In this document: one piece after another, positions 23,193 to 32,934 of the stretch
Position numbering within the stretch: the stretch's first letter is position 1
Layout: each line of letters starts with the position of its first letter
Assembly: GCA_026122225.1 (NCBI GenBank)
Contig: JANEZZ010001570.1
Coordinates: forward strand, 3,286,001 to 3,350,000
Direction: 5' to 3'
Source of the DNA: Heloderma charlesbogerti
Taxonomy: Eukaryota; Chordata; Lepidosauria; Squamata; Helodermatidae
Length of the DNA stretch: 64,000 bases
Notes under the pieces: generated by a model
Databases searched by the model: none
Told to the model about the DNA's origin: nothing
The model's input: the letters and a program-made list of their open reading frames with translations, nothing else
Position numbers and translations under genes: made by a program

Positions 23193-23625
23193 GTGCGACC
23201 AGATTTACTTCGAGGCAAGTTCAATCGATTCCAGCGGGGCTGATTTCAAAGTATGCACGCTTGCTTGGGATTGCAAGCTCCATCAGACGCGTCTAAGCAG
23301 CTGCAAGTGCCGCGGAATTCAACGGGACTTACACCCAAGTCACCACGGGTGGGCTTGGGGCCTCCGGAGCCCGCCCGCGCTTGCGCCGGTTTACTCGGGA
23401 GTCAGTCACGCCGAGTTCAACGGCATCTGTTTCCGAGCAAAATGCACGCTGGGGCTGCAGCCGGAGGCACGTGTACTGACATCTAACGCCCACCCACCCT
23501 GCGGCCAAAAAACAAGCTGCGCTGCGCTGCGTTACAGCCGCGGCTAGAGCAAGGTGCTCCCGTCCCCGGGAGTGAGCCCCGCTGAACTCCACCGGACTTA
23601 CTTCTGGGCAGGCACGCACAAGCCC
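23193..23625. repeat. Four GC-shifted copies of palindromic family A in the CpG island
   Basis: Segments at 23193-23278, 23305-23342, 23387-23463 and 23565-23625 each follow the layout of the window's commonest short repeat: TTTACT, GGAGTAAGTCCC, a TGAATTCAA-type centre, GGGACTTAC, then GAGTAAACATGCATAGGATTGCA. Here many A/T positions are replaced by G/C and CpGs are kept, for example GAATTCAACGGGACTTAC and GTGAGCCCCGCTGAACTCC. They sit between the exon 1 splice donor and the island edge. Confidence 0.6.
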
Positions 23626-23708
23626 GCGCTGGAGATCGGGGCGTTCCTGAAGACCCTGCTTGTGTTTGCTGTAGTGCCGCCGCCGCCGCCGCCCACGCGC
23701 GCCCCCGT

Positions 23709-23711
23709 ACC
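23709..23711 (-). promoter_or_regulatory. Splice donor of ANOS1 exon 1
   Basis: On the minus strand the exon ends TTTCCAG and the intron begins GTACGGGG. The CAG/GT core and G at +5 fit a vertebrate donor. The next in-frame codons give an Ala-rich stretch unlike the Asn-Asn-Gly-Ser continuation of anosmin-1, so the boundary is well supported. Confidence 0.85.
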
Positions 23712-23929
23712 TGGAAATGCTTGAAAAAGGCGGAGAGGCGAGTGATCTGCAGGCTGAGACACCTGGACGTGCATCGGGCTCCGTAGACGCTCGCCGCGGA
23801 CAAGGACTCGTCCCGCCTGCGAGCCGCGGCTGCTTCGCCAGCCCCGGCGGCGGAGCCCGGCAGGCAGCTCCAGGAAGCCGTAATCCAGAGGAGAAGGGCC
23901 ACCGGCACGCCGGGCTCCCGAAGCCCCAT
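23711..23929 (-). CDS. ANOS1: ANOS1 (anosmin-1) coding exon 1, partial gene
   Basis: This exon encodes the first 73 residues of anosmin-1, a secreted extracellular-matrix glycoprotein needed for migration of GnRH neurons and olfactory axon growth (Kallmann syndrome gene in humans). Residues 1-29 look like a signal peptide, with hydrophobic core [14 protein letters not shown] followed by small residues. After it come [26 protein letters not shown] and LSAFFKHFQ, which closely match the start of the Cys-rich region of human anosmin-1 as I remember it. The chosen ATG (23929-23927) sits in a strong Kozak context (GCCATGG). The frame stays open upstream, but homology begins here. The exon ends in phase 0 at CAG followed by GTACGG, a good splice donor at 23710-23709, and the translation beyond it loses all resemblance to the family. 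The remaining exons (whey-acidic-protein domain, fibronectin type III repeats) must lie below position 1. Confidence 0.9.
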
Positions 23930-24198
23930 GGCTTTGTGCGCGAGCGGGGCGCGGGAGGCGGAGGAGGAGAAGGCGACCCCGAGCCGCTCCAGACGCGCCG
24001 CGCGCCGCTCCGTCCTTTCCCCTCGCCGAGGGCAGGCGAAGGAGGCGGAGAAGCCTCCGCGCGGCAGGCAGAAGCGCGGCGGGGGGGCGCGCGGAAAAAA
24101 GTTCAACCCTTCCACTCCCCTCAGCCCCCCGCCAGTCCTCGGCGCGCAGCCCTCCCCTCCCAGGAGGGGGTGGGGACAGGGCGACAGAAGGCTGCGCG

Positions 24199-24203
24199 AT
24201 TGG
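24199..24203 (-). promoter_or_regulatory. CCAAT box (NF-Y type)
   Basis: The plus strand reads GCGATTGGCTG, giving CAGCCAATCGC on the ANOS1 strand, which is a good NF-Y site. It lies 270 bp upstream of the start codon and 30 bp from the GC boxes. Confidence 0.5.
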
Positions 24204-24232
24204 CTGCGGGAGACCCGAGCGACAGGGCGGCC

Positions 24233-24244
24233 GGGCGGGGCGGG
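24233..24244. promoter_or_regulatory. GC-box cluster (Sp1/KLF type)
   Basis: The string GGGCGGGGCGGG contains two overlapping GC boxes. A further GGGCGG lies just before it at about 24225. Confidence 0.5.
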
Positions 24245-24689
24245 CTGCTTGGCCGCAGGCGGGTCGCGCGCAGGGAGGCTGGGGCGGCGAGAGGCGCTTG
24301 GGGCGAGCAACTTTCTCTCGCGCGGACGCACAGGCGCAGCACGCTGGGCGGGCCGCGGCGAAGCCCGGCTGCGGGCGCCGCTCTCGCCGGGGCGCCCCGG
24401 CGTGCACCTGCCCCGGCTCCCTCACCAGCGCGCGGCAAAGCAGGGCCCGAAGGGGCGAAGCCCGCGGCGTCCGGGCTCGGCGGGGAACGGTGCGGGGCCG
24501 CAAAGCGCGAGCCGGTTCTCTCCCGGAGGAGGAGCTGCCCTCTCACCGCCTTGCCTCTCGGCGGGGCCCCCAGGCAGCCGGGCGTGTTCCGGCCGCAGTC
24601 CCGTGCAGCGTTAGGGCCACGCGAGGCTAGGGCCGGACATCTGCCGACTTCGCCGGTGCAAGCGCGCTCCTGCTGAGTACACGTGCTTC

Positions 24690-24884
24690 CATGTTCCGAA
24701 TGGTCCCGCCCGGCCAGCTCCATGTGCTTATCACCGGGGCTTGAAACGCAGGGGGGTTGGGTGTGGTTTCAAGTCGCGGGGCTGCGGAAAGCCTTACGGC
24801 TGGCGGTCGGAGTAGGGCCGCTGATCTCTGTCTGGACGGGTCGGACTTCTACTCCCGTCTGCCCCAGTCAGCATGGTCAGTGGT
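24690..24884. other. Upstream edge of the ANOS1 CpG island
   Basis: GC content falls off here; no gene divergent from ANOS1 is recognised. Confidence 0.4.
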
Positions 24885-25061
24885 CAGGAATTCTGGGAGT
24901 TGAAGCACAATATCTGGAGGACACCAGGGTGGGGAACATGCGACTGTCCAGAAGTTGTTGGACTGCAGCTCCCGTCAACCCGTAGCATTGGCAATGCGGG
25001 CCAGGACTGATGGGAGTTGCAGTGCAACGACATCTGGAGGGCCACGCATTCCCCATCCCTG
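24885..25061. mobile_element. Two abutting hAT-like palindromic MITE segments
   Basis: A half element (GGAATTCTGGGAGTTGAAGC, ATCTGGAGGACACC) runs into a complete palindrome 24925-25061 beginning CAGGGTGGGGAACATGCGAC and ending ACGCATTCCCCATCCCTG. Flanking 8-mers do not match, consistent with insertion in or recombination with a related element. Confidence 0.6.
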
Positions 25062-25377
25062 AGCTAGATGGACCAGGCACTCTTTGCCCAATGGAACATT
25101 CCTACATTGAAGCAAAACCTGATGCAAGCAAAAAATAGAAGCTCTGAAGAATCTATTGCTGTTCAGGTACAATTGATGCATATAACCAAACTATATATGA
25201 AAACCTATCCTTTCTTACCCCTGCATATAACCCCTTTAGATACAAACACCTATGCATATTTTATCATACAGCACCCAACATAAGATTTCCCAAAGTGCTA
25301 TTCAACATGTACAGCTTGATTTCTTGCTGATCCACCAGGCAAGAAATCCAGCTGATTTCAGTGGGCATATTCCCAAA
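25062..25377. other. No gene seen
   Basis: Intergenic sequence upstream of ANOS1. Confidence 0.4.
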
Positions 25378-25380
25378 TAA

Positions 25381-25818
25381 GGGTGCAATTCTATCTGGAT
25401 ACGTGTCTGCCACCGACCTCAGGGGTGACCGCCTATCCAATGCAGGGCAGGAGCAGTGCAGAGGGGATTGTCCCCTCTGGGCTTCAGCTGTCCTGCATTC
25501 ATGGCTAGACAGCCGATTTCGGCTGTCTAGCTACAAGAAGTCAGAGCAGTTTGGGGGGCAGACTCTGGACAATGCATAGTAAGCGTCGGAACGGCACTTC
25601 CGCTTGCCCCACCCTGCCCCCAGGAATGCCCCATTTTCACCTCTTCCTAGTGCAGAGCACGGGGCTGATCCATGCTGCCTACAAGGCAGCAAGGGGGGTG
25701 GGTGGAGGTCGGTTCTCAGGGAACCAACCTCAAGAGAGCAGGCTCCGAGGTTGGTTCCCAGGAAATGACCTATCCTATGGCCATCTAGCCGCTGACTAGG
25801 AGCCATAGGATTGCACCC
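25381..25818. mobile_element. Harbinger-like family C element, 438 bp, TAA target duplication
   Basis: Starts GGGTGCAATTCTATCTGG and ends GCCATAGGATTGCACCC, flanked by TAA at 25378-25380 and 25819-25821. The interior has CTGCATTCATGGCTAGACAG, GCCGATTTCGGCTGTCTAGC and other self-complementary stretches. No coding frame of transposase type. Confidence 0.75.
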
Positions 25819-25857
25819 TAAGTGTGCCTAAGATAGAGTTTATATACATGCACTCAC

Positions 25858-25940
25858 AACACAATCCTAAACATGTTTATTCAGAAGTAAGGCCTACAGT
25901 GTTCAACAGGCTTATGTGTAAGTGTACATAGGATTGCAGC
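25858..25940. repeat. Palindromic family A copy
   Basis: CACAATCCTAAACATGTTTA, TTCAGAAGTAAGGCCTACAG, TGTGTAAGTGTACATAGG, ATTGCAGCA followed by TTA. Confidence 0.7.
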
Positions 25941-26368
25941 ATTAATATAAATATTCACAGATTCTTAGAGAACACAGCTACATCAGCAGAATATTTAGAA
26001 TTGTGGTGTTACATTCCTTCTGAAATCTCTATTTTAATTTTTAAAACATAATAGGAGCAGTCAAATGTACAAATATGTAAACAAATATGTTGTTATACAA
26101 AATTAGCTGAGGTACATCCAAACTACTGCTGACAAATACATAACGCCTAGCAACCTAAAAATAGATCAAAGTTTTGTATGTAAAACTAGTTCCCAATGCG
26201 CGTGTACGCTACAGACCTTCACGAAGGAAGGGCTGATGGGCAGAATTCTGCTGCATTAGTGTGAGTTCAAGGCAGGTGTTCTTTATGATGTGTACAGATC
26301 ATTGCCGCATTTTCTTTGTCCAAATTTCACATTTCTATCATTGACATATGCGCATGTGTTTTGCTTTA

Positions 26369-26473
26369 GGGTAAAGTCCTACTTAGAGTAGACTCATTAA
26401 AATGAATGGAAGTAATTACTTAAGTCCCATTCATTTTAATGGGTCTACTCTAAGACTTATGCTGGGTTTTACC
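26369..26473. mobile_element. Palindromic family D element
   Basis: Arms GGTAAAGTCCTACTTAGAGT...CATTAAAATGAATGG and CCATTCATTTTAATGGG...ACTCTAAGACTTA pair over about 50 bp around centre AAGTAATTACTTAAG. The right half recurs after BovB at 60316-60405. Confidence 0.7.
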
Positions 26474-26506
26474 TTTTGAATTATACTTGACATCCATAAA
26501 CACTGT

Positions 26507-26592
26507 GGCTGCAGTCCTATAGCTACTTACCTGAGAGTAAGCCTCGTTCAACTCAATGGGACTTATTTCTGAGTAGACATATATAGGTTTAA
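26507..26592. repeat. Palindromic family A copy
   Basis: GGCTGCAGTCCTATAGCTAC, TTACCTGAGAGTAAGCCTCG, CAACTCAATGGGACTTATTT, CTGAGTAGACATATATAGG. Confidence 0.7.
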
Positions 26593-27284
26593 GCTATGTC
26601 TCCCTCAGAAATTCAGCAAAAGGAAAACCTTCATTTGCCCAATTCTGTGAGCTGCCATGTCACCATAGAAGCAAACTTAAGAGTCACTTGGCAAATCCAC
26701 AACAGGGGAATTGCTCTGACATCCAAGACCAAAGACCGGCTGAATGCCAGTGCAACTTGTGTTCAGTATCTCAAGGGAATGGAAGAAAATTGGGCACCAT
26801 CCTAAAGGCCTTTCCAGCTCCAAAAGTTTCTGGAGAGCTTGCATGATTCTACACTTAGCTTTGCCAATGGTTCTGCCTAGCATTTGGCAGGGATATGATG
26901 TTGCAACAAATCCAGCAATTTTGGTTCCTCTTCTGCTTGGTGCAACAACTGGACTACACTAAGGCTGTAAAAAGGAAGTGTCAGTAGATAACAGCTTGGC
27001 AATCTGATGTTCAATTATTTATTTGGAACTAATCCGTACTGGTTTTTAGAGAGATTTGCTTCCAATAAGTAAGCTTATCCCAGTTTCATGCTTAATATAG
27101 CAGGTGAAGCTTGTAGAAAATCTCAGTGTGTTGTTTAAACATGAAGTTTTGAAATCGTTAAGTACAGTGCCCTTAGGTAAAAACTCCAATATTTAAAATG
27201 TCAAAACATCTTGAGCTGATAAAATTTGGCTAAGATTATGAATAAGAACTACTTTATGAATAAGAACTACTTCCTATGCATCGT
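26593..27284. other. No gene seen
   Basis: Intergenic. Short open frames at 26596-26962 show no family features. Confidence 0.4.
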
Positions 27285-27902
27285 CCAGCCTTCCCAGCAC
27301 CCCGGTGGCTAGACAGCCGAAATTGACTGCCTAGCCATGAATGCAGGGCGGCCGGAGAGCGGAAGAGAAGATCCCCTCCATGATCCGCCCACCCTGTGTT
27401 GGATAGGCAGCCCCCTCCTAGTTTAGAGGCAGCCACCTATCCCCATAGGGATAGGATTGCCCCCTCTGGGGAGCAATCCTAAGTCCCCAGACAGCATCTG
27501 GGGGGATATAGCGTTCGGTTTCTGAGCATTGAGGTTGGAAACATGGCTCCAACATAGGAGCTGAAAAACCATGCTCCCCACCCCCTCCCCTCTCGTAGTG
27601 AGCACAGTTCTGGCTACAACTCCATGCTCAGAAACAGAGCACAGAGATGGCAAAAGGGGGTGTTCCCGGGGGTGGGGAGGGGAGAAGACTGGGGGGATGG
27701 CCATATGACATTTCCTATGGCTGCCCTAGCCTCCTTCCCTCCAAGTGCCACTGTTAGATGGGTGAAATCTCCCATCTAGCAGAAATGCAGGATGGCTGGA
27801 TAGCAGAAGCAAAGATTGCCTCTGCGCTCCAGCCACCCTGTATGGGATACCCAGCAGCCTCTGAGTTCGGAGGCTGCCAGCTATCTTCATAGGACTGTGC
27901 CC
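27285..27902. mobile_element. Degenerate family C element(s)
   Basis: GCTAGACAGCCGAAATTG, TGAATGCAGGGCGGCC, GGGATAGGATTGCCCCC near 27450 and GGGAGCAATCCTAAGTCCCC near 27460 look like the junction of two units; the right end is CATAGGACTGTGCCC (to 27902) followed by TTA. Confidence 0.5.
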
Positions 27903-28350
27903 TTAATGAAGCAGATGAAGATTACAGAAGGGCTACAATTCTAATCAGAGTTACTAACGGTAAGTACCACTTAACATGGTGGGATTTACTGCTAAATATC
28001 CTTAGTCTCACACTGCATATAAGCAGTTACATAATTTTCTACTGACTATATTTTCTTTTCTATTGAACATTTTATCTATGGAATCTAAAATAAATTATTT
28101 GAAATATTTTGTTGCAAGATGTATTACTCCTTCCTAACATATTATCTTCCTAACATATATCTATTGATCTAACCCCTTTACGCTCATTTCCGGAATATAT
28201 TAGCATGGATTTCATATATACTACAACACAGCAGTCATTTCTTCCATATTAGATGTAACTGTCATTATTAATATGTAATGCCAGATAACTTAAAGAATTT
28301 AACTTGTATCAAATATACAACTAAGCACGCAATCTGGGAAGTCGAACCCA
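27903..28350. other. No gene; AT-rich
   Basis: Nothing recognised. Confidence 0.4.
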
Positions 28351-28351
28351 A

Positions 28352-28512
28352 TCCTGTGTAAGTTTACTCAGAAATAAGTTACACTGTGGCTACAGTGTTA
28401 TGCCTATTTACCTGAAAGTAAGTCCCATTGAACTCAGTAGGAGTTAATTCTGAGCAAATATGCATAGGATCAATTTGTTAGTGCAACCTGTTTCCAAGTA
28501 AACATACGTAGC
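28352..28512. repeat. Tandem family A copies
   Basis: Three partial units in a row: AATCCTGTGTAAGTTTACTC; then GAAAGTAAGTCCCATTGAAC, TCTGAGCAAATATGCATAGG; then GTTTCCAAGTAAACATACG. Confidence 0.6.
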
Positions 28513-29454
28513 TTTGGGGTTCAGGTTGCTCAAGTTTTTAGTTTTACAGAGATTAGACTAATTGGTATAAGATACGTTTGTTTTTATTTTGTTTGTGTGG
28601 TCTGGATTCAAGGAGGGGGGGGATATGTAGTGTTCTGTATGTACATGGGAGCTTGTTAGCCCTTGGCCCAAATCCCAAAAGTATGCGGATGTAGCTGCCC
28701 TGAATCTCACCAACAGGGAGTTTTGGGGAAAGCTATTCCATTCCCCCAAATGGAGAATTGGGGGGAGGGGGAGACCAAAGGCAGTACTTCTGGGGTCTTG
28801 AGTATCAAGGGTGGAACCCAGGGCAGAGTCTACCACCATCTTATGGATGGAAGCTTGGCAGAAGCTAGCAAATCATGAGTATTTAGTGGCTTTTCAAGCC
28901 CCAATACTTGTTTCCTGACAGAACAATATTTTATTGGTTGAATCAGTAAAATACTGCTTGGCCACTCTAGGGATTTGAAATCTTGCTTCCATGTTTTGCC
29001 TTAAACGCCCATAATCTAAAACCATCCCATGTGTCACACTTCACCAATGGAATGAAACTTAAACTAAGTTAGCCCCTTTGTCTGATGTACCAAGAATGGA
29101 TACATCACAGGCCAAGTTGCATTGCTACCATTATTTTATTTAAGAGATTTTTTTTTAAGTTAAATTACCTGCAAAATGGTACTGAATTTACCTGAGCCGT
29201 TGAAGTCAGCTGGCTACCACAATGACCTGAAGAATCATCACATCTCCTAATTAATATAATCCTTAAAGCTGCTTACTCTTTCACAATATTGTTTGGAGGT
29301 TATCAGTAACTAATAAGTTCTGCTCCCATGTCACCATAGGCCTCTATGCTCTGCCTGCAAACTCACCTCAATAATTGTACACTGGCTTAAAGCTTTGTTT
29401 TTCATTTAGTTATTTTTTAAAAGCTTTACCTTAACACCAGCAAATGTGATAAGC
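28513..29454. other. No gene; unclassified sequence
   Basis: A G-rich stretch (28610-28622) and GGGGGGAGGGGGAG near 28761. Nothing else is recognised. Confidence 0.35.
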
Positions 29455-29565
29455 AACTTACAGCACAATCCTACCCTATACATGTCTACCCCGTATTCTG
29501 ACCCATTGAGTTCAATGGGCTATAGAATTGCAGCCTAAGGCAGGTATAGGGTTGTGCTGTAAATA
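29455..29565. repeat. Palindromic family A copy with nested outer arms
   Basis: TTACAGCACAATCCTACCC, CATTGAGTTCAATGG, AGAATTGCAGCC then TAA, followed by GGTATAGGGTTGTGCTGTAA, which pairs with the far left end. Two inverted-repeat layers share one centre. Confidence 0.6.
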
Positions 29566-30124
29566 ATGTGGCAGGGTAGGGGGAGAGAGAGAGAGAGATT
29601 GCTGCCTCATTTATAATTTAGCATTGTGAATCTGTCAACCCCTTAGGTCTGTTAAACTTTGGTACTTGATTCACATGTTCCCAACAGATTCCTACGAGGA
29701 CCAGCCTTACCATAAAAACATCACAGTATTGCCATATTCCTTCATCGAATCTCGGTGTACCATTTTTTTTAAAGAGCTCTGGTCCAGTCCTAGGAGGTAA
29801 ATGCTAGTCTTTATTCTTCAGTTATAAAAACAACTAAGATCAGAACTGGCCCCTAGGCATCCAGAATAATTTTGCACCTTGGGTTTCCTGGACCAGATCT
29901 ACACCTTGTGTCATATCATTACGATCCCATCATGGTAACACTATATCCCTCTTGCGCGTTTATACCTTGTAGGACACACAGTGACATTCGTTGTAGTATA
30001 TTGTGGAATAAAAAGCAGGAAATAACACTACAAAAGTGTTACATTGAATGTGTAATGTGCCCCAACAGTTATCAGTGCACTTTAATACCACTATAAGGCA
30101 ATAGTGTAGGCCTAGCCGAAGACC
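29566..30124. other. No gene seen
   Basis: Short GA run near 29583-29597; otherwise unrecognised intergenic DNA. Confidence 0.4.
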
Positions 30125-30325
30125 GTTTTATTTTTCTTCATTTATAATATTTCTAGGCCCCCTTTCTACTACGAACAATATCCAAAGCAGCTTAAAAATA
30201 ACAATCGACAAAATAAGCAGCAAAAAGACAGTAAATAGTTGAAGTCTTTTAAACTTAAAACAGAGAATACTATATAAAACCTAAATCAGAATAGCAGCAA
30301 TGGGACTCAACAAAAAGTATTAAGT
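30125..30325 (-). mobile_element. LINE 3' tail fragment (minus)
   Basis: TTTTATTTTTCTTCATTTATAAT, ATTTCTAGGCCCCCTTTC and CAAAGCAGCTTAAAAATAAC are the complement of an L2/L3-like 3' end. Confidence 0.45.
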
Positions 30326-30329
30326 CTCT

Positions 30330-30425
30330 AATGGCACAAACATGTTTACTAGGGAATGAGTTCCATTGACTTCAGTGGGCTTACGTCCATGTAAGCCCCA
30401 CTGAAGAGCAGTCTGACAGTGCACT
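30330..30425. repeat. Family A copy
   Basis: TGAGTTCCATTGACTTCAGT, GGGCTTACGTCCATGTAAGC with inverted neighbours. Confidence 0.55.
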
Positions 30426-30457
30426 CCTATGTACATTTACTCAAGAGTCACTCTGGG

Positions 30458-30765
30458 CTGGTTTGTATGATCGCCACAGTGGGTTATGGCTCATGCCGGC
30501 AGTCACTGTGAGTATTCATGCTGCAATGGGTGGTTGCCACAGCTTATTGTGACATCTGAAGCTAGCAAGGCTGGTTTATTGCCATGGTTTACAAACCACC
30601 CACAACCCATGGGCTGGTCTGGGGTGGTTGGTTAACCGGGGCAGCAACCCACCCTGTGCCAGGTTTGAACATCACAATAAGCTGCGGTGACCAACCATCA
30701 CAGCTTGAGTATTCACAACGGCCACCAGCACATGTCGCAATGTGCAAATCAAGCCATTGTGTTCA
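30458..30765. mobile_element. Palindromic DNA element of the AACCATGG family
   Basis: Left GGCTGGTTTGTATGATCGCC, GAGTATTCATGC, GGTTGCCACAGCTTATTGTG; centre TGGTTTACAAACCA; right CACAATAAGCTGCGGTGACC, GTATTCACAACGGCC, CAAATCAAGCC. The arms pair over most of 300 bp. Confidence 0.65.
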
Positions 30766-30781
30766 TTCAGGCTTATTCTGA

Positions 30782-30872
30782 TGTAAGTATTATAACCACT
30801 TACCTATGAATAAGCCCCGTCTAACTCAGTGAGAGTTAATTCTGAGTAGACATGAATAGGATTCCACTGTAA
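30782..30872. repeat. Family A copy
   Basis: CCACTTACCTATGAATAAGC, CCGTCTAACTCAGTGAGAG, TCTGAGTAGACATGAATAGG, ATTCCACTG. Confidence 0.6.
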
Positions 30873-31629
30873 AAGCTACAGTGAACCAAAAGGTCTTGTC
30901 TTCTGAATGATAAAGGCACTGGTGCTTTCCTTAACTGTCTGGGAAAAGGATTCCACAAACAGGGCATTACCATTGAAAAGATTTGATTCATACATTGTTT
31001 GGATAATGTCAATCACACTGAAAAAAAAGTTTTGCTGGGAGACAATAATGGAAAAACAAGTATTGCCTTGTAATAATACTTCCTTCATCCCAAATTATAG
31101 ATTCACAAAGATTTCTACATTTACTTCATGACATAAGAAAGAAATTCAACAAGCTTAAATGAATCTTTATATTTACAAGCACTGACATTTCCAGCTGTTG
31201 TTGTTGCGATTTATATCAATCCACTAAACATTTAAAAAAGAATGCTTGAAAAACTCTCCAACATCCAACTTTTCACCATTCAGTTTAGTTTCTAATCAAT
31301 AATATCAATCTAAGTTTCCCACCAGTAGCATTGTTCTATTAATACAGATTGTATGACATTAAAACAAATATACATATAGCGACAGTTTAGACTTTCCTTA
31401 GATTAAAAATCTATAAGAAAGACGTGGAGCCCTTATTCATTTAAAATTGTGTGGATACAGGGCTTTATATAGTTGGTTGTGTTAGAAAGGTCATAGTTAC
31501 CAAGATCATCAGTCTTGCTTTGAATTCCTTTTAAGTAGGAGCTTGGTTGTTCAGACACAAAAGACTGGCTGTTCAATGCCAATAAAATGGGTTTCCCACA
31601 TAAAATGTTGCCTTCCAAGGAGCCCTAAC
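30873..31629. other. No gene seen
   Basis: AT-rich intergenic DNA. Confidence 0.4.
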
Positions 31630-31715
31630 ACCCGGTCCTAAAACACATTTACATGGAAATAAGTCCTACTGATTTCTGTTGGACTTACATCCATGTAATG
31701 TGTGTAGGATCAGGT
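31630..31715. repeat. Palindromic family A relative
   Basis: CCGGTCCTAAAACACATTTA, CATGGAAATAAGTCCTACTG, GTTGGACTTACATCCATGTA, ATGTGTGTAGGATCAGG form a nearly full palindrome of about 80 bp. Confidence 0.65.
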
Positions 31716-32613
31716 TGCAAGAAACGGTGAACTCTATTTATACTCCACCCCTTAGTCACACATTCATTAAGGGCAAAGTCCCTTCGATTCCAGTGGAAAT
31801 TACTAGAATTTGAGACATTGAGAATTCTGGGAGTTTATTTTCTGTGATAGAGGTCAATTGTGGAAAATGAGCGGTGATATGAAAGCACAAAGAGCCTCTG
31901 GGCACATGCAGAGTGAAGTTCATTTTCCACTTCAGAATGCTTTACATGTGTATAATATATCCATGTGATAAACATGGGTACAGAGAGCTAGCATTGGGAA
32001 TGGCTTCCTGTCACATATACAAACCCTGACAAAAAACTATTTGTTGACTTCTAACAGGTGAAATAGCCCTGAGTAATCATATCCAGCCTCCATGCATCTG
32101 GTTTATAGACTGAGTACAGATGACAGTTTACCAAGTAGTGACAACCTATCCCAGTCCATTTAACTGTGTGTGTAACCAAGTGATAAGCAAGTGATCTATA
32201 ATATCACAGCAAGTAAGGGGAAACAACCACCAATCATCTAAACCCAACAGGAAATCCAGAGAACCTGGGAGAATAGCATTTGGCAAGAGGTTGTTAGAGA
32301 TCACCACCTTACCAATTATTATTTGTAAAAAGAGACTAGCTATCTTATAAAAATTAAAATGGGATTGTCCTTACATGCAGGTTTATAATCTAAACAAAAG
32401 CATGGCACACAAGAAATATTCCCCTATTCCTTTTCTCCTAGGTCATGGAAAGGGAAAGAAAGAAAGAAATCATACAAAGATGCAAAAAGATGAGTCTTCT
32501 ACCAGTGTTCATATAGGATTTTTAGTTATCACCCCACAGTAATTTGTATTCACCCTCTTCCAGAAGGAGATCACAAAGAGATGGTTCAGACATAAAGCTA
32601 ACACAGTTTGGTG
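31716..32613. other. No gene seen
   Basis: Intergenic DNA with a short GAAA run near 32455-32468. Confidence 0.4.
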
Positions 32614-32922
32614 CAGGGGTGGGCAGCATGTGACTTGTGGGCCACAGTGGCCCCTGCAGCCCTTCAGTGTGGCCCCTGCCACCCCCTAAAATTGAGGGGG
32701 ACCCCCCTAAATTTTAAATTTACAAACAAAATGGCATCTGGAGATACTACAGAGTGCCAAAAGGGTCAAATTAGCTTGCAAACAGCCCTTTGGAGACTCT
32801 GTAGCAAATACAGACACCATTTTGTATTTAAAAAAAAAATAAATCCCAATTTTTTAGGACCAACCAGCAGGGATGCAGGGGACGAAAATGACTCCCAGAC
32901 CTCTGGAAGTTGCACATCTTTG
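32614..32922. mobile_element. hAT-like MITE, 309 bp, 7/8 target duplication
   Basis: Begins CAGGGGTGGGCAGCATGTGA and ends GTTGCACATCTTTG. Flanks are GTTTGGTG (32606-32613) and GTTTAGTG (32923-32930). The interior has a C-rich part and ATTTAAAAAAAAAATAAAT; it is non-coding. Confidence 0.65.
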
Positions 32923-32934
32923 GTTTAGTGCTAT

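Larger units (their letters stand above)
1..23710 (-). other. ANOS1 intron 1 (5' part), containing only repeats
   Basis: With exon 1 ending at 23711 on the minus strand, everything to lower coordinates is intron 1 until an exon 2 is met. I looked for a minus-strand segment coding for the Cys-rich continuation (Asn-Gly-Ser...Trp-Cys) and saw none, so the intron probably runs past the window edge. A short exon of about 60 bp could be missed by eye. Confidence 0.75.
23930..24330 (-). promoter_or_regulatory. ANOS1: ANOS1 5' UTR and TATA-less promoter
   Basis: Directly upstream of the start codon the sequence is GC-rich with no TATA box seen. A GC-box cluster (GGGCGGGGCGGG on the plus strand, 24233-24244) and a CCAAT box read on the minus strand (24199-24203, context AGCCAATCG) lie about 270-315 bp upstream of the ATG, a usual Sp1/NF-Y arrangement for a CpG-island promoter. 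The exact transcription start cannot be read from sequence. Confidence 0.6.
23100..24800. promoter_or_regulatory. CpG island over ANOS1 promoter and first exon
   Basis: Base composition changes abruptly from AT-rich flanks to very GC-rich sequence with dense CpG (densest about 23.6-24.65 kb). The island covers exon 1, the 5' UTR and promoter, and the first several hundred bases of intron 1. It is the only such island in the window. Long open frames on both strands inside it are a by-product of low stop-codon density and are not called as genes. Confidence 0.9.

Noticed and set aside
1..23700. ANOS1 exon 2
   Set aside because: No minus-strand segment with the expected Cys-rich sequence was seen by eye; a spliced alignment would be needed to exclude it.
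23930..24331. In-frame upstream ATG at 24331 giving a longer ANOS1 N-terminus
   Set aside because: Residues upstream of MGLREPG have no similarity to anosmin-1 and would bury the signal peptide; the downstream ATG has the better Kozak context.
23598..24723. Several long open frames (200-319 codons) on both strands of the CpG island
   Set aside because: High GC content removes stop codons. The translations are Arg/Ala/Pro/Gly-rich with no family features, and only the frame with anosmin-1 homology is accepted.
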